Shown here in pieces: positions 1 to 5,325 of a stretch of DNA of 5,325 nucleotides; position 1 is the stretch's first letter; each line of letters opens with the position of its first letter. The DNA comes from Gemmatimonadaceae bacterium (GTDB lineage: Bacteria > Gemmatimonadota > Gemmatimonadetes > Gemmatimonadales > Gemmatimonadaceae): NCBI GenBank assembly GCA_013816695.1, contig JACDDZ010000133.1, positions 1 through 5,325 of the forward strand, written 5' to 3'. The translations under genes and the position numbers were made by a program. Under the pieces are notes generated by a model. It saw nothing but the letters and a program-made list of their open reading frames with translations. It was not told the DNA's origin and searched no databases.

Positions 1-479
1 TCGGGCTCACGGAATCACCCTCGGCAACCTATGACTGTGATGCTGCCGCCAGCCGCCAGTGCCCACAGTACTTCCTGTATTACATGCATGGACTGGGACA
101 TGGCATCGGACTGGACGTCCACGATCCCGGCGCAGCGCCAAGCCGGAATGCGACCACACGCCTCGTTGAAGGCAGTGCATTCACAATCGAGCCCGGTATT
201 TACGTGCGCGAGAATCTCGTAGGTATCCTGCCGAACACTCCCAGGAATCGCGCGCTCGGAGAAACGATTCGCGCAGCAGTGAAGCGCTATGCGAACATCG
301 GGGTTCGCATCGAGGACGACTACATAGTCACGGCTGCGGGTGTCGACTGGATCTCCCGCGCACCTCGTGAAATTTCCGAAGTGGAAGCGGAGATGAGAAA
401 GCCCTACGCCGGTCCGCTGCCGCGCAATCGGTCTATGGTTGAGTTGTACCGCGCAACAACCCCTCGCGAATCGCGATAG
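1..479 (+). CDS. M24-family metallopeptidase, Xaa-Pro aminopeptidase/dipeptidase type (C-terminal part, 5' end outside window)
   Basis: Partial gene read in the frame whose first full codon is at position 3; 158 residues are visible before the TAG at 477-479. It contains the C-terminal half of the pita-bread catalytic fold of M24 enzymes, which remove N-terminal residues before proline or split Xaa-Pro dipeptides using two metal ions. Visible motifs, numbered from the first full codon, are HGLGHGIGLDVHD (residues 29-41; metal-ligand His33, substrate-side His40), IEPGIYV (ligand Glu63) and GVRIEDDYIVT (ligand Glu104). The two Asp ligands of the family would lie upstream of the window. About 40 residues separate the two Glu ligands, compared with about 23 in E. 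coli PepP, so there is an extra loop (NLVGILPNTPRNRALGETIR). A tail of about 45 residues follows the last motif. The 3' end overlaps the convergent M61 gene by 47 bases. Family assignment is firm; proline specificity is inferred. Confidence 0.93.
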   Translation, partial: GLTESPSATYDCDAAASRQCPQYFLYYMHGLGHGIGLDVHDPGAAPSRNATTRLVEGSAFTIEPGIYVRENLVGILPNTPRNRALGETIRAAVKRYANIGVRIEDDYIVTAAGVDWISRAPREISEVEAEMRKPYAGPLPRNRSMVELYRATTPRESR

Positions 480-2241
480 CCTTTGGCGTAGCGGCGGGGT
501 CCGTGAGAATCTGACGAAGTGACCGCGCCGTGAACGCCAGCGGCGCGGTGAAGTGCAGGATTTCCTCTCCGCGCCTTACGTCTACACTGATTGGCGTGCC
601 TTCGGTTCCACCCATGTATTTGCGCGCAAACTGCTCGACGGCATCGGGTGCGTCCGCGGAAATTCCGCCTAAAGAGACGACGTAATCCCCCTCCTTGATG
701 CCTGCCTTGCTGGCGGAGCCGCCCGGCTCTACGGCGAATACTTTCGATCCAATGCTGTCTTCCTGCAGCGACACCCCGATTTTCGGAATGCGAAACACAG
801 TCTCTTCGAGCCGTAATCCTGCAAGGCGGAGCATGCTGTCCAACGGAAACCGTTCTCTTCCGTCGACAAACTTCAGGTAGAAATCAGAAAACGACTTTCC
901 ATTTGCGAACCGTGACGCAGATGCCCACCACTGTTCGCCGGAAAATCCCTTTTGCTGCTTGTAAGTGCTTTTGTACAGATCGCGCATTACGTCATCGAGT
1001 GAGGCCCGATTATTGGATGCGTCCCTTATAGCGATATCGAGCATCAATCCGGCGAGAGCGCCCTTGGAATAGTACAACTCACCGCCGCCTCCACTGCCTG
1101 AGAGCCATGCAGAAAGCGACAGGTCCTCGAGTGCCTCGATCGACTCCGCGTTCAGCACTTCCTCATACTTCGAAAGTGTGAGGAAATAGAACTGCTCCGG
1201 AGTTGCGACGCCGCCGCGAACCAGAGCCAGATCCCCATAGTAGTCGGTAATTCCCTCACTGACCCACAGGAGCGTCGTAGGCTGTGGACGGTCGTACTCG
1301 TACGGCACCATGTCGGCCGGACGCAGGCGCTTTACGTTCCACGCGTGAAAGATTTCATGCGCGTGCAATCCGCCCAGGGTGACCGAGCCTGGGAAGTCCG
1401 GCGACATGATTGCAAGCTCAGAGTTCTCATGCTCCAGCGCCGCAGCTCCGGGGAAAAGAGAATCCACGACCTGGAGGATCGTATACGTCCTGAACGGCGT
1501 TTCACCAAAAACAGCCGCTTCCACAGGAATGATTTTCCGTAACTGGTCCCAGATGATTGAATGCGCGCGCGGGGTAACTGATTGCGATGGATAGGTGGCA
1601 ATGCGCACCTGAACACCCGCTACATCAGCGCTGTCCACATCGAACCTGCCGACAAAGAACGGATGATCCACGAGCTCGTGATAGCTGGTACTCGTGAATG
1701 TTCTCGTCGCCGACGAGCCATTCATCCCAGTTACAATCTTCCAGCTGGCAGGTACCCGCAGTGTGACAGTCGACGCGAAATCGTATCCCGCACCTTCGGG
1801 ATACATGAAAACATTGGTACCGTTGAAAAAGGCAAACTCCCTCTGGGTCCACGCACTGGCATTCTCGAGCGTGTCGGCACGAACGTCGAATCGAACCGTG
1901 ACCGAACCTGTCCCAGTCGGTTTAACCCGCCATGTGTCGTAATCCACCTTGTCCCACTGCTGCTTTGCGCTTCCCTGTGTTGCGCTAAAGTGCGAAAGGT
2001 ACTTTGCAAAGTTTCTTATTTCATACGAACCGGGAGTCCATGCCGGAATTGAAAGCAGCACGCTTCTGTTCGAGCGCACGTCGAAAGTCATGGAGACCGC
2101 AATAGTCCTTGCAGCTATGCGGGTTGAGTCGAGGGTGACTTCGTAGCGGACGTTGGAGATTGGTGCGCTGCGGAGAGAATCCGATTGCGCATTGGTGGCC
2201 AATGGGATCAAAGAAACAAAAAGGAAACCGAAAATCCGCAC
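433..2241 (-). CDS. M61-family glycyl-aminopeptidase-like metalloprotease with signal peptide and C-terminal PDZ domain
   Basis: Complete gene of 602 residues with a GTG start at 2241-2239. GGGAG (2247-2251 on the complement) lies 5 bases upstream, which supports this start. Residues 1-18 form a signal peptide (MRIFGFLFVSLIPLATNA, probable cleavage before Gln19; no lipobox Cys), so the enzyme is probably periplasmic or exported. Residues about 28-215 match the beta-rich M61 N-terminal domain. The catalytic domain has an exopeptidase-like LEHENSELAI stretch (269-278), the zinc motif HEIFH (His295, Glu296, His299) followed by AWNVKRLRP, the third zinc ligand Glu329 in WVSEGITDYYGD, and YYSKGALAGLMLD (390-402). 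A PDZ domain spans about 487-570 (IGVSLQED, then GGSASKAGIKEGDYVVSLGG). M61 members release N-terminal Gly or Ala and can act as broader proteases. The order matches known full-length members and all key residues are present. It is transcribed divergently from the M42 gene and converges on the M24 gene. Confidence 0.95.
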   Translation of the reverse strand: MRIFGFLFVSLIPLATNAQSDSLRSAPISNVRYEVTLDSTRIAARTIAVSMTFDVRSNRSVLLSIPAWTPGSYEIRNFAKYLSHFSATQGSAKQQWDKVDYDTWRVKPTGTGSVTVRFDVRADTLENASAWTQREFAFFNGTNVFMYPEGAGYDFASTVTLRVPASWKIVTGMNGSSATRTFTSTSYHELVDHPFFVGRFDVDSADVAGVQVRIATYPSQSVTPRAHSIIWDQLRKIIPVEAAVFGETPFRTYTILQVVDSLFPGAAALEHENSELAIMSPDFPGSVTLGGLHAHEIFHAWNVKRLRPADMVPYEYDRPQPTTLLWVSEGITDYYGDLALVRGGVATPEQFYFLTLSKYEEVLNAESIEALEDLSLSAWLSGSGGGGELYYSKGALAGLMLDIAIRDASNNRASLDDVMRDLYKSTYKQQKGFSGEQWWASASRFANGKSFSDFYLKFVDGRERFPLDSMLRLAGLRLEETVFRIPKIGVSLQEDSIGSKVFAVEPGGSASKAGIKEGDYVVSLGGISADAPDAVEQFARKYMGGTEGTPISVDVRRGEEILHFTAPLAFTARSLRQILTDPAATPKAIAIREGLLRGTTQP

Positions 2242-2246
2242 TTATA

Positions 2247-2251
2247 CTCCC
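2247..2251 (-). promoter_or_regulatory. Shine-Dalgarno site of the M61 gene
   Basis: On the minus strand GGGAG is followed by TATAA and then the GTG start at 2241. The 5-base spacing is normal. This is the clearest ribosome-binding site in the window, and it fixes the GTG start that precedes a good signal peptide. Confidence 0.7.
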
Positions 2252-2268
2252 TGATTGAAAGTCTATTC

Positions 2269-2284
2269 TGGCGTTAGAACGCCA
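2269..2284. promoter_or_regulatory. Perfect 7-bp dyad, candidate operator in divergent promoter region
   Basis: TGGCGTT (2269-2275) and AACGCCA (2278-2284) are exact reverse complements separated by AG. The flanking bases (C at 2268, C at 2285) do not extend the pairing. A 2-base centre is too short for a stable RNA loop and there is no T-run beside it, so a site for a dimeric regulator fits better than a terminator. It lies 27 bases from the M61 GTG and 69 bases from the M42 ATG, so it could control either gene or both. No known regulator consensus was recognised. Confidence 0.45.
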
Positions 2285-2294
2285 CGCTAAACGG

Positions 2295-2323
2295 TACACG
2301 TAACCAAAAAGGCCAGCTATATT
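2295..2323 (+). promoter_or_regulatory. Possible weak sigma70-type promoter for the M42 operon
   Basis: TATATT at 2318-2323 resembles a -10 box and would give a leader of roughly 24 bases before the ATG at 2354. The hexamer 17 bases upstream (TACACG, 2295-2300) matches only half of the TTGACA consensus. Support is limited to the position in the 112-bp divergent gap and the good -10 box; the -35 assignment is weak. Confidence 0.25.
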
Positions 2324-2353
2324 CGCGCCAGAGCCCTTCACTACCCGTCAACA

Positions 2354-3421
2354 ATGATTACCCCAGAATCCCTCACTTTCCTCAAAAAACTCCTCGACAC
2401 TCCCGGCCCGTCTGGCTTCGAGTCGGCGCCAGCGAAAGTGTGGCGGGAACAGGCGAAACAGTTCGCGACCGTTACCGCGGATGTTGCGGGCAACAGCATG
2501 GCTGAGGTTAATCCTGACGGACGGCCCACCATCATGCTTGCCGGACACATAGATGAGATCGGCGTCATTATCACTTATATAGATGACGACGGATACGCAT
2601 ACATCACGGGAATCGGCGGATGGGATACACAGATACTTACCGGGCAGCGCTTGCGGATTCTTGGCAGGAACGGAGATGTATTTGGTGTCGTCGGGAAGAA
2701 GCCTATCCATCTCATAAAGGTCGAGGAGCGCGAAAAAGCCACCAAGATGACGGAGCTCTGGGTGGACCTGGGGGTCACTTCAAAGAAGGAAGCTGAAGAC
2801 CTCGTGTCTGTTGGAGATGCAGCAGTCATCGATTCACGGACAATCGAGTTCCCCAATGGAAGAATTGTATCCAGGTCAATCGATGACAGAATCGGCGCAT
2901 TCGTTGTCCTTGAAGCCCTGCGCAGGTATTCAGAAAACTCCGGTAAGGCGCGCGTCGTAGCGGTTGCTACTACTCAGGAAGAAATTGGATTCAGGGGCGG
3001 TGGGGCGACGGTATGTGCATCCTGCATCAACCCGCAGATGGCGCTCGTAGTCGATGTGACCTTTGCGACTGATCATCCGGGTGTCGAGAAAAAGGAAATT
3101 GGCGAAGCGGGTATTGGGAAGGGACCGGTCCTCACGCGCGGATCGATTATCTCGCCGGTAGTATTCAAGCTTCTCAAGAAGGCTGCGGAAGACAATTCAA
3201 TTCCCTACACCCTGCACGCCGCTGGTCGCGATACGAGTACAGACGCGGATGCAATTCACATCGCCCGTGAGGGCGTTGCCACCGGGCTGGTTTCAGTTCC
3301 CAATCGCTACATGCACTCACCAAATGAGCTTGTGAGTCTTGAAGATCTGGATCGCACCGCGGAGTTGCTCGCGGCAACGTGTCGTGCCGTCAGCACGGAA
3401 ACAGACTTCACTGATCGCTAA
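2354..3421 (+). CDS. M42-family metallo-aminopeptidase (TET / glutamyl aminopeptidase type)
   Basis: Complete gene of 355 residues, the usual length for M42 enzymes. These are cytoplasmic aminopeptidases with two metal ions that form large tetrahedral dodecamers and trim short peptides. All metal and catalytic residues can be seen: His65 in AGHIDEIG, the Asp177-Asp178 pair in SIDDRIG, catalytic Glu209 and ligand Glu210 in TTQEEIG, Asp234 in LVVDVTFATD, and His321 in RYMHSPNE. The conserved STDADAIHIAREGVAT segment (295-310) is also present. Residues about 75-165 form the inserted dimerisation domain typical of the family. The N-terminus MITPESLTFLKKLLDTPGPSGFE is a standard M42 start, which supports the ATG at 2354 although no Shine-Dalgarno sequence is visible. 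It appears to be the first gene of an operon with the hydrolase and the unknown protein downstream. Substrate preference (acidic, aliphatic or other) cannot be read from the sequence. Confidence 0.95.
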   Translation: MITPESLTFLKKLLDTPGPSGFESAPAKVWREQAKQFATVTADVAGNSMAEVNPDGRPTIMLAGHIDEIGVIITYIDDDGYAYITGIGGWDTQILTGQRLRILGRNGDVFGVVGKKPIHLIKVEEREKATKMTELWVDLGVTSKKEAEDLVSVGDAAVIDSRTIEFPNGRIVSRSIDDRIGAFVVLEALRRYSENSGKARVVAVATTQEEIGFRGGGATVCASCINPQMALVVDVTFATDHPGVEKKEIGEAGIGKGPVLTRGSIISPVVFKLLKKAAEDNSIPYTLHAAGRDTSTDADAIHIAREGVATGLVSVPNRYMHSPNELVSLEDLDRTAELLAATCRAVSTETDFTDR

Positions 3422-3440
3422 TTCTCCCGGATCTGAACTA

Positions 3441-4331
3441 GTGCCGCCCATTCCTGCCCCCCGCGCCGAAGGAATGACAACCTCGACGGTCGTGCCACTT
3501 TACTGGTGCTCGTACGGCGAACCCGGCAAGCCGAAGATACTTGTCATGCACGGCGGACCTGGCGCAGATCATCGCTACCTGCTTCCGCAGATGCTGCATT
3601 TCGCGCGCGATCACCAGATGTTCTTTTTCGATCAGCGCGGCGGTGGACGATCGCGTGCACCCGATAACTCGCCGGTCACGTGGCAGACCCACATGGAGGA
3701 CATGGCCGCCGTGATCAACGAGCTCGCGCTCGAGCCTCTCACTCTCGTCGGGTATTCTTTTGGTGGCCTGCTCAGCCTCTTGTATGCCCTTGAGACTACC
3801 GCCAGGAATAACTTGCCAACGCCGCGGCGGATGGTGCTGATAGACCCTGCGCCGGTGAATCGCGGGTTTCGGGGCGATTTTGAGGGAGAATTCTCCCGCC
3901 GCCAAAAAAGCGATGCAGTTGAGGAAATGCGCGCTCAATTGAACGCATCGGGGATGCGTGATCGAGATCCGGACGGATACCGGCAGCGTGCATTCGAGGT
4001 CAGTGTCGCTGCCTATTTCGCGGACCCGCACGATGCCCGGGAGCTCACCCCGTTTCGAATCATCAGCAGGGTACAGCAGTCAGTTTGGGAGAGTTTGGGC
4101 AACTACGACCTGCTTCCCCGCCTGTCCGCAGTGAAATATCCTACACTTATAGTTCACGGGCGTGACGATCCCATACCTGTGGCGTCCTCAATTGAGGCTG
4201 CCAAAGTCATGAATGCTGACCTCATAGTTCTGGACGATTGCGGTCATGTACCATACGTTGAGCAACCGGAAAGGCTCTTTCAGGCAGTCGAGAGCTTTCT
4301 TTCACGAACAGCTGACCTGGCAAGGCCTTAG
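3441..4331 (+). CDS. S33-family alpha/beta hydrolase, proline iminopeptidase-like
   Basis: About 296 residues from a GTG start. Proline iminopeptidases release N-terminal proline from peptides; relatives hydrolyse other amides or esters. Residues (from 3441) include HGGPG (37-41), the oxyanion-hole motif characteristic of this group; FFFDQRGGGRS (about 61-71); the nucleophile elbow GYSFGG with Ser106; a mobile cap of about 140-220; the acid Asp243 in HGRDDPIP; and His269 in CGHVPYVEQP, so the triad is complete. An ATG at 3339 is in frame but would overlap the M42 gene by 83 bases. An ATG at 3474 would remove residues just before the first strand and has GAAGGA directly abutting it. GTG 3441 begins 19 bases after the M42 stop, with a weak GGA 9 bases upstream, and is preferred. 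No signal peptide is seen, so the protein is probably cytoplasmic. Family is firm; start and substrate are less certain. Confidence 0.88.
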   Translation: MPPIPAPRAEGMTTSTVVPLYWCSYGEPGKPKILVMHGGPGADHRYLLPQMLHFARDHQMFFFDQRGGGRSRAPDNSPVTWQTHMEDMAAVINELALEPLTLVGYSFGGLLSLLYALETTARNNLPTPRRMVLIDPAPVNRGFRGDFEGEFSRRQKSDAVEEMRAQLNASGMRDRDPDGYRQRAFEVSVAAYFADPHDARELTPFRIISRVQQSVWESLGNYDLLPRLSAVKYPTLIVHGRDDPIPVASSIEAAKVMNADLIVLDDCGHVPYVEQPERLFQAVESFLSRTADLARP

Positions 4332-4333
4332 GC

Positions 4334-4786
4334 ATGGCGGAATTCGGAGTCGTTCAGCAGCACCTCACAACCATTGGCGTTGACGGCAAGTCGTACAATG
4401 TTTCCGTTCGAATTGCATTCGACGGAATCGAGTACATCGGCCGCCTCTGGTTTGCGGAAGCGCTTACTAACGACACCGGGATTCCCGATCATGGCGCTAT
4501 TCCGGGCAGGACTGTCGACGAAGCGGTTGTCCTGGCAAAGAGACTGACCGCAGACGATCTGGTGCGACGTTACCACCGCGCCCGCGCAGACAAGCGCCGC
4601 TACATAAGTCTCCGCCGCGCAGTCGATGACATCCTCACCAAAGTGAAGTACATGAACCGGGTCGCCGTCACCATGCGCAGCGGCATGATCGACAAGGAAG
4701 GCGCGAACCAGGAAATCGATCTCATCCAGCAGCAGCTGCATGAAGTTGTTGACAGGCTCAAGGGCGCGGCTGGGGTTGAGGATTGA
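4334..4786 (+). CDS. Uncharacterised 150-residue protein with C-terminal helical region
   Basis: I do not recognise a named family. The ATG lies 2 bases after the stop of the hydrolase gene, with AAGG (4322-4325) 8 bases upstream inside that gene, so translation is probably coupled. The N-terminal part (about 10-42: TTIGVDGKSYNVSVRIAFDG, then IEYIGRLWF) looks like a small beta-sheet. A loop containing GIPDHGAIPGRT (49-60) follows. Residues about 61-145 are strongly helical and charged (LTADDLVRRYHRARADKRRY, then DDILTKVKYMNRVAVTMR, then EIDLIQQQLHEVVDRLKGAAG) and may form a coiled coil. There is no signal peptide or membrane segment and there are no obvious catalytic or metal motifs. The even codon use, Lys/Arg-Glu/Asp patterning and operon position argue that it is a real gene. 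Its link with peptidases could be functional or simply positional. Confidence 0.82.
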   Translation: MAEFGVVQQHLTTIGVDGKSYNVSVRIAFDGIEYIGRLWFAEALTNDTGIPDHGAIPGRTVDEAVVLAKRLTADDLVRRYHRARADKRRYISLRRAVDDILTKVKYMNRVAVTMRSGMIDKEGANQEIDLIQQQLHEVVDRLKGAAGVED

Positions 4787-4814
4787 ACTGCAACTGGAAC
4801 CGCAACTGCAACTG
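4785..4814. repeat. Tandem hexamer array (NAACTG), five copies
   Basis: Five consecutive hexamers, GAACTG CAACTG GAACCG CAACTG CAACTG, start inside the TGA stop of the preceding gene. They also form a larger direct repeat, AACTGCAACTG at 4786-4796 and 4804-4814, with a period of 18 bases. The unit length is a multiple of three, so copy changes would not shift a frame. The array lies after the stop codon and is noncoding as annotated. Confidence 0.8.
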
Positions 4815-4825
4815 CGACCAAAGCG

Positions 4826-4902
4826 ACAAGCTGCTAGCTGAGGCTACAAGCTTTTAGCTGGCTAATAGCTAATAGCGTCAGCTAATAGCCAGCAGCTTTT
4901 GT
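4826..4902. repeat. Compact mixed-repeat element with direct and inverted repeats
   Basis: Three overlapping signals occur within 77 bases. First, a direct repeat of period 20: ACAAGCTGCTAGCTG (4826-4840) and ACAAGCTTTTAGCTG (4846-4860), 13 of 15 identical. Second, three copies of GCTAATAGC at 4861-4869, 4868-4876 (overlapping) and 4881-4889. Third, inverted ends: ACAAGCTGCTAGCT (4826-4839) pairs with AGCCAGCAGCTTTTGT (4887-4902), including a perfect 8-bp core (4828-4835 with 4891-4898). This outer pairing competes with an inner stem at 4857-4893. No transposase or target duplication is visible. It may be a REP-like dispersed repeat or a structured 3' region of the operon. Confidence 0.65.
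4857..4900 (+). terminator. Possible weak intrinsic terminator of the M42 operon
   Basis: GCTGGCTAATAGCT (4857-4870) pairs with AGCTAATAGCCAGC (4880-4893) through 13 of 14 positions, with one internal A-A mismatch and a 9-base loop. After the stem comes AGC and then only four T residues (4897-4900). It lies in the right place, between the operon and polX, but the short T-run and the A/T-rich stem make it weak; it may instead be part of the repeat element. Confidence 0.3.
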
Positions 4903-4933
4903 TCGTAGTTCGCTATTTGCATTTGCTCTCCGC

Positions 4934-5325
4934 ATGGATTCCCGCACCGCCGCACACTCTCTCAACAAAATCGCTGACGTCCTGGACGCTGTCGGCGAAC
5001 AGAAGTTCAAGTCGCGCGCGTACCGCAAGGCCGCAAAATCCATCCTGTCGCTCGACAGTGATGACCTGGCGCCCCTTCTCGCCAGTGGCGAGCTTGCCGA
5101 CACACCGAACGTAGGACCTGCAACACTCAGCGTCGTCCGCGACCTGATTGAAACCGGCGAGTCATCCTATCTCACCGAACTGACTGTTGGAATACCGGAA
5201 GGATTGATGCAGCGGCTCTTCATTCATGCAGTCATTTCCGCGTCCCAGCTCGTCGAGGCCGTTCGCCGTCATCCCGACGTGACCCGCGCTGAAGTTGCCG
5301 GTGACATTCGAAGACGCCTCGAGGT
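4934..5325 (+). CDS. polX: PolX-family DNA polymerase, N-terminal part (runs off window), apparently lacking the second HhH/fingers segment
   Basis: The open frame runs from ATG 4934 to the window end, 130 full residues. An in-frame TAG at 4886-4888 and no other start codon between make this ATG the only choice; no Shine-Dalgarno sequence is seen. Bacterial PolX enzymes are repair and gap-filling polymerases, usually with a C-terminal PHP exonuclease domain. Residues 1-85 match the N-terminal 8-kDa domain: MDSRTAAHSLNKIADVLDAV, then GEQKFKSRAYRKAAKSI, then a helix-hairpin-helix (TPNVGPATLSVVRDLIETG, 57-75), in which Asn59 replaces the usual first Gly. After IPEGLM (87-92) the sequence moves directly to RLFIHAVISASQLVEAV, which normally precedes the palm, then AEVAGDIRRRLE (119-130), the palm's first nucleotide-binding strand. 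In B. subtilis PolX about 60-70 residues with a second HhH separate these parts. Palm Asp residues and PHP domain lie outside the window. Confidence 0.85.
   Translation, partial: MDSRTAAHSLNKIADVLDAVGEQKFKSRAYRKAAKSILSLDSDDLAPLLASGELADTPNVGPATLSVVRDLIETGESSYLTELTVGIPEGLMQRLFIHAVISASQLVEAVRRHPDVTRAEVAGDIRRRLE

Noticed and set aside
1582..2052. 156-codon open frame on the plus strand inside the M61 gene
   Set aside because: It lies fully antisense to the M61 N-terminal domain, its translation has no recognisable family wording, and the opposite strand is unambiguously coding.
2021..2341. 106-codon minus-strand frame crossing the divergent gap and the M61 start
   Set aside because: It is out of frame with the M61 gene, covers its signal peptide region and the dyad, and has no recognisable content or ribosome-binding site.
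3339..3440. Longer N-terminus of the S33 hydrolase from ATG 3339
   Set aside because: It would overlap the conserved end of the M42 gene by 83 bases and adds residues unlike any S33 N-terminus; GTG 3441 gives a normal length and spacing.
3438..4031. 197-codon open frame on the minus strand inside the S33 hydrolase gene
   Set aside because: It is antisense to a gene with a complete catalytic triad; its translation looks like shadow sequence rich in Arg and His, with no domain.
4328..4741. 137-codon minus-strand frame opposite the unknown protein gene
   Set aside because: The plus-strand frame has the operon spacing, an AAGG site and balanced helical composition; the antisense translation shows no motif. 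I cannot fully exclude it without a homology search.
4785..4902. CRISPR array
   Set aside because: The repeats are 6-20 bases, adjacent or overlapping, with no regular spacers and no cas genes nearby.
4899..4933. Promoter for polX
   Set aside because: The stretch is relatively A/T-rich (TTGTTC at 4899, TATTTG at 4914), but no pair of boxes with acceptable spacing and match was found.

Overview
This 5.3-kb window comes from a moderately GC-rich bacterial chromosome. Genes are tightly packed, some start with GTG, and ribosome-binding sites are weak or absent. The family mix (M61 peptidase with PDZ, M42 peptidase, bacterial PolX, a small two-part protein of unknown function) and the protein wording resemble Gemmatimonadota or a similar environmental phylum such as Acidobacteriota. 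That assignment is inference only; no rRNA or other marker is present.

Layout. Positions 1-479 (+) hold the C-terminal part of an M24 (Xaa-Pro) aminopeptidase that begins before the window. Its last 47 bases overlap tail-to-tail with a complete gene on the minus strand (433-2241), which encodes a secreted M61 glycyl-aminopeptidase-like protease with a C-terminal PDZ domain. A 112-bp divergent intergenic region (2242-2353) follows and contains a perfect 16-bp dyad, TGGCGTT-AG-AACGCCA. Three plus-strand genes then run as a likely operon: an M42 aminopeptidase (2354-3421), an S33 proline-iminopeptidase-like alpha/beta hydrolase (start probably GTG at 3441, to 4331), and a 150-residue protein of unknown function (4334-4786) only 2 bases downstream. 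A 147-bp gap (4787-4933) is packed with short repeats: tandem NAACTG hexamers, a 20-bp-period pair, three GCTAATAGC copies and competing inverted repeats. The window ends inside a PolX-family DNA polymerase gene (4934 to beyond 5325).

Function. Four consecutive genes encode peptidases of four unrelated families (M24, M61, M42, S33) whose family specificities are complementary. M42 enzymes are broad aminopeptidases, M24 and S33 enzymes typically deal with proline-containing N-termini, and M61 removes N-terminal small residues outside the cytoplasm. Together they look like a peptide or protein scavenging cluster.

The most unusual points are: (1) the PolX N-terminal region seems to lack about 60-70 residues, covering the second helix-hairpin-helix and fingers segment, while staying in frame; (2) the perfect operator-like dyad between the divergent peptidase genes; (3) the dense mixed-repeat cluster before polX; (4) the uncharacterised protein tied to the peptidase operon. 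I found no evidence of a mobile element, CRISPR array, defence system, tRNA or rRNA.
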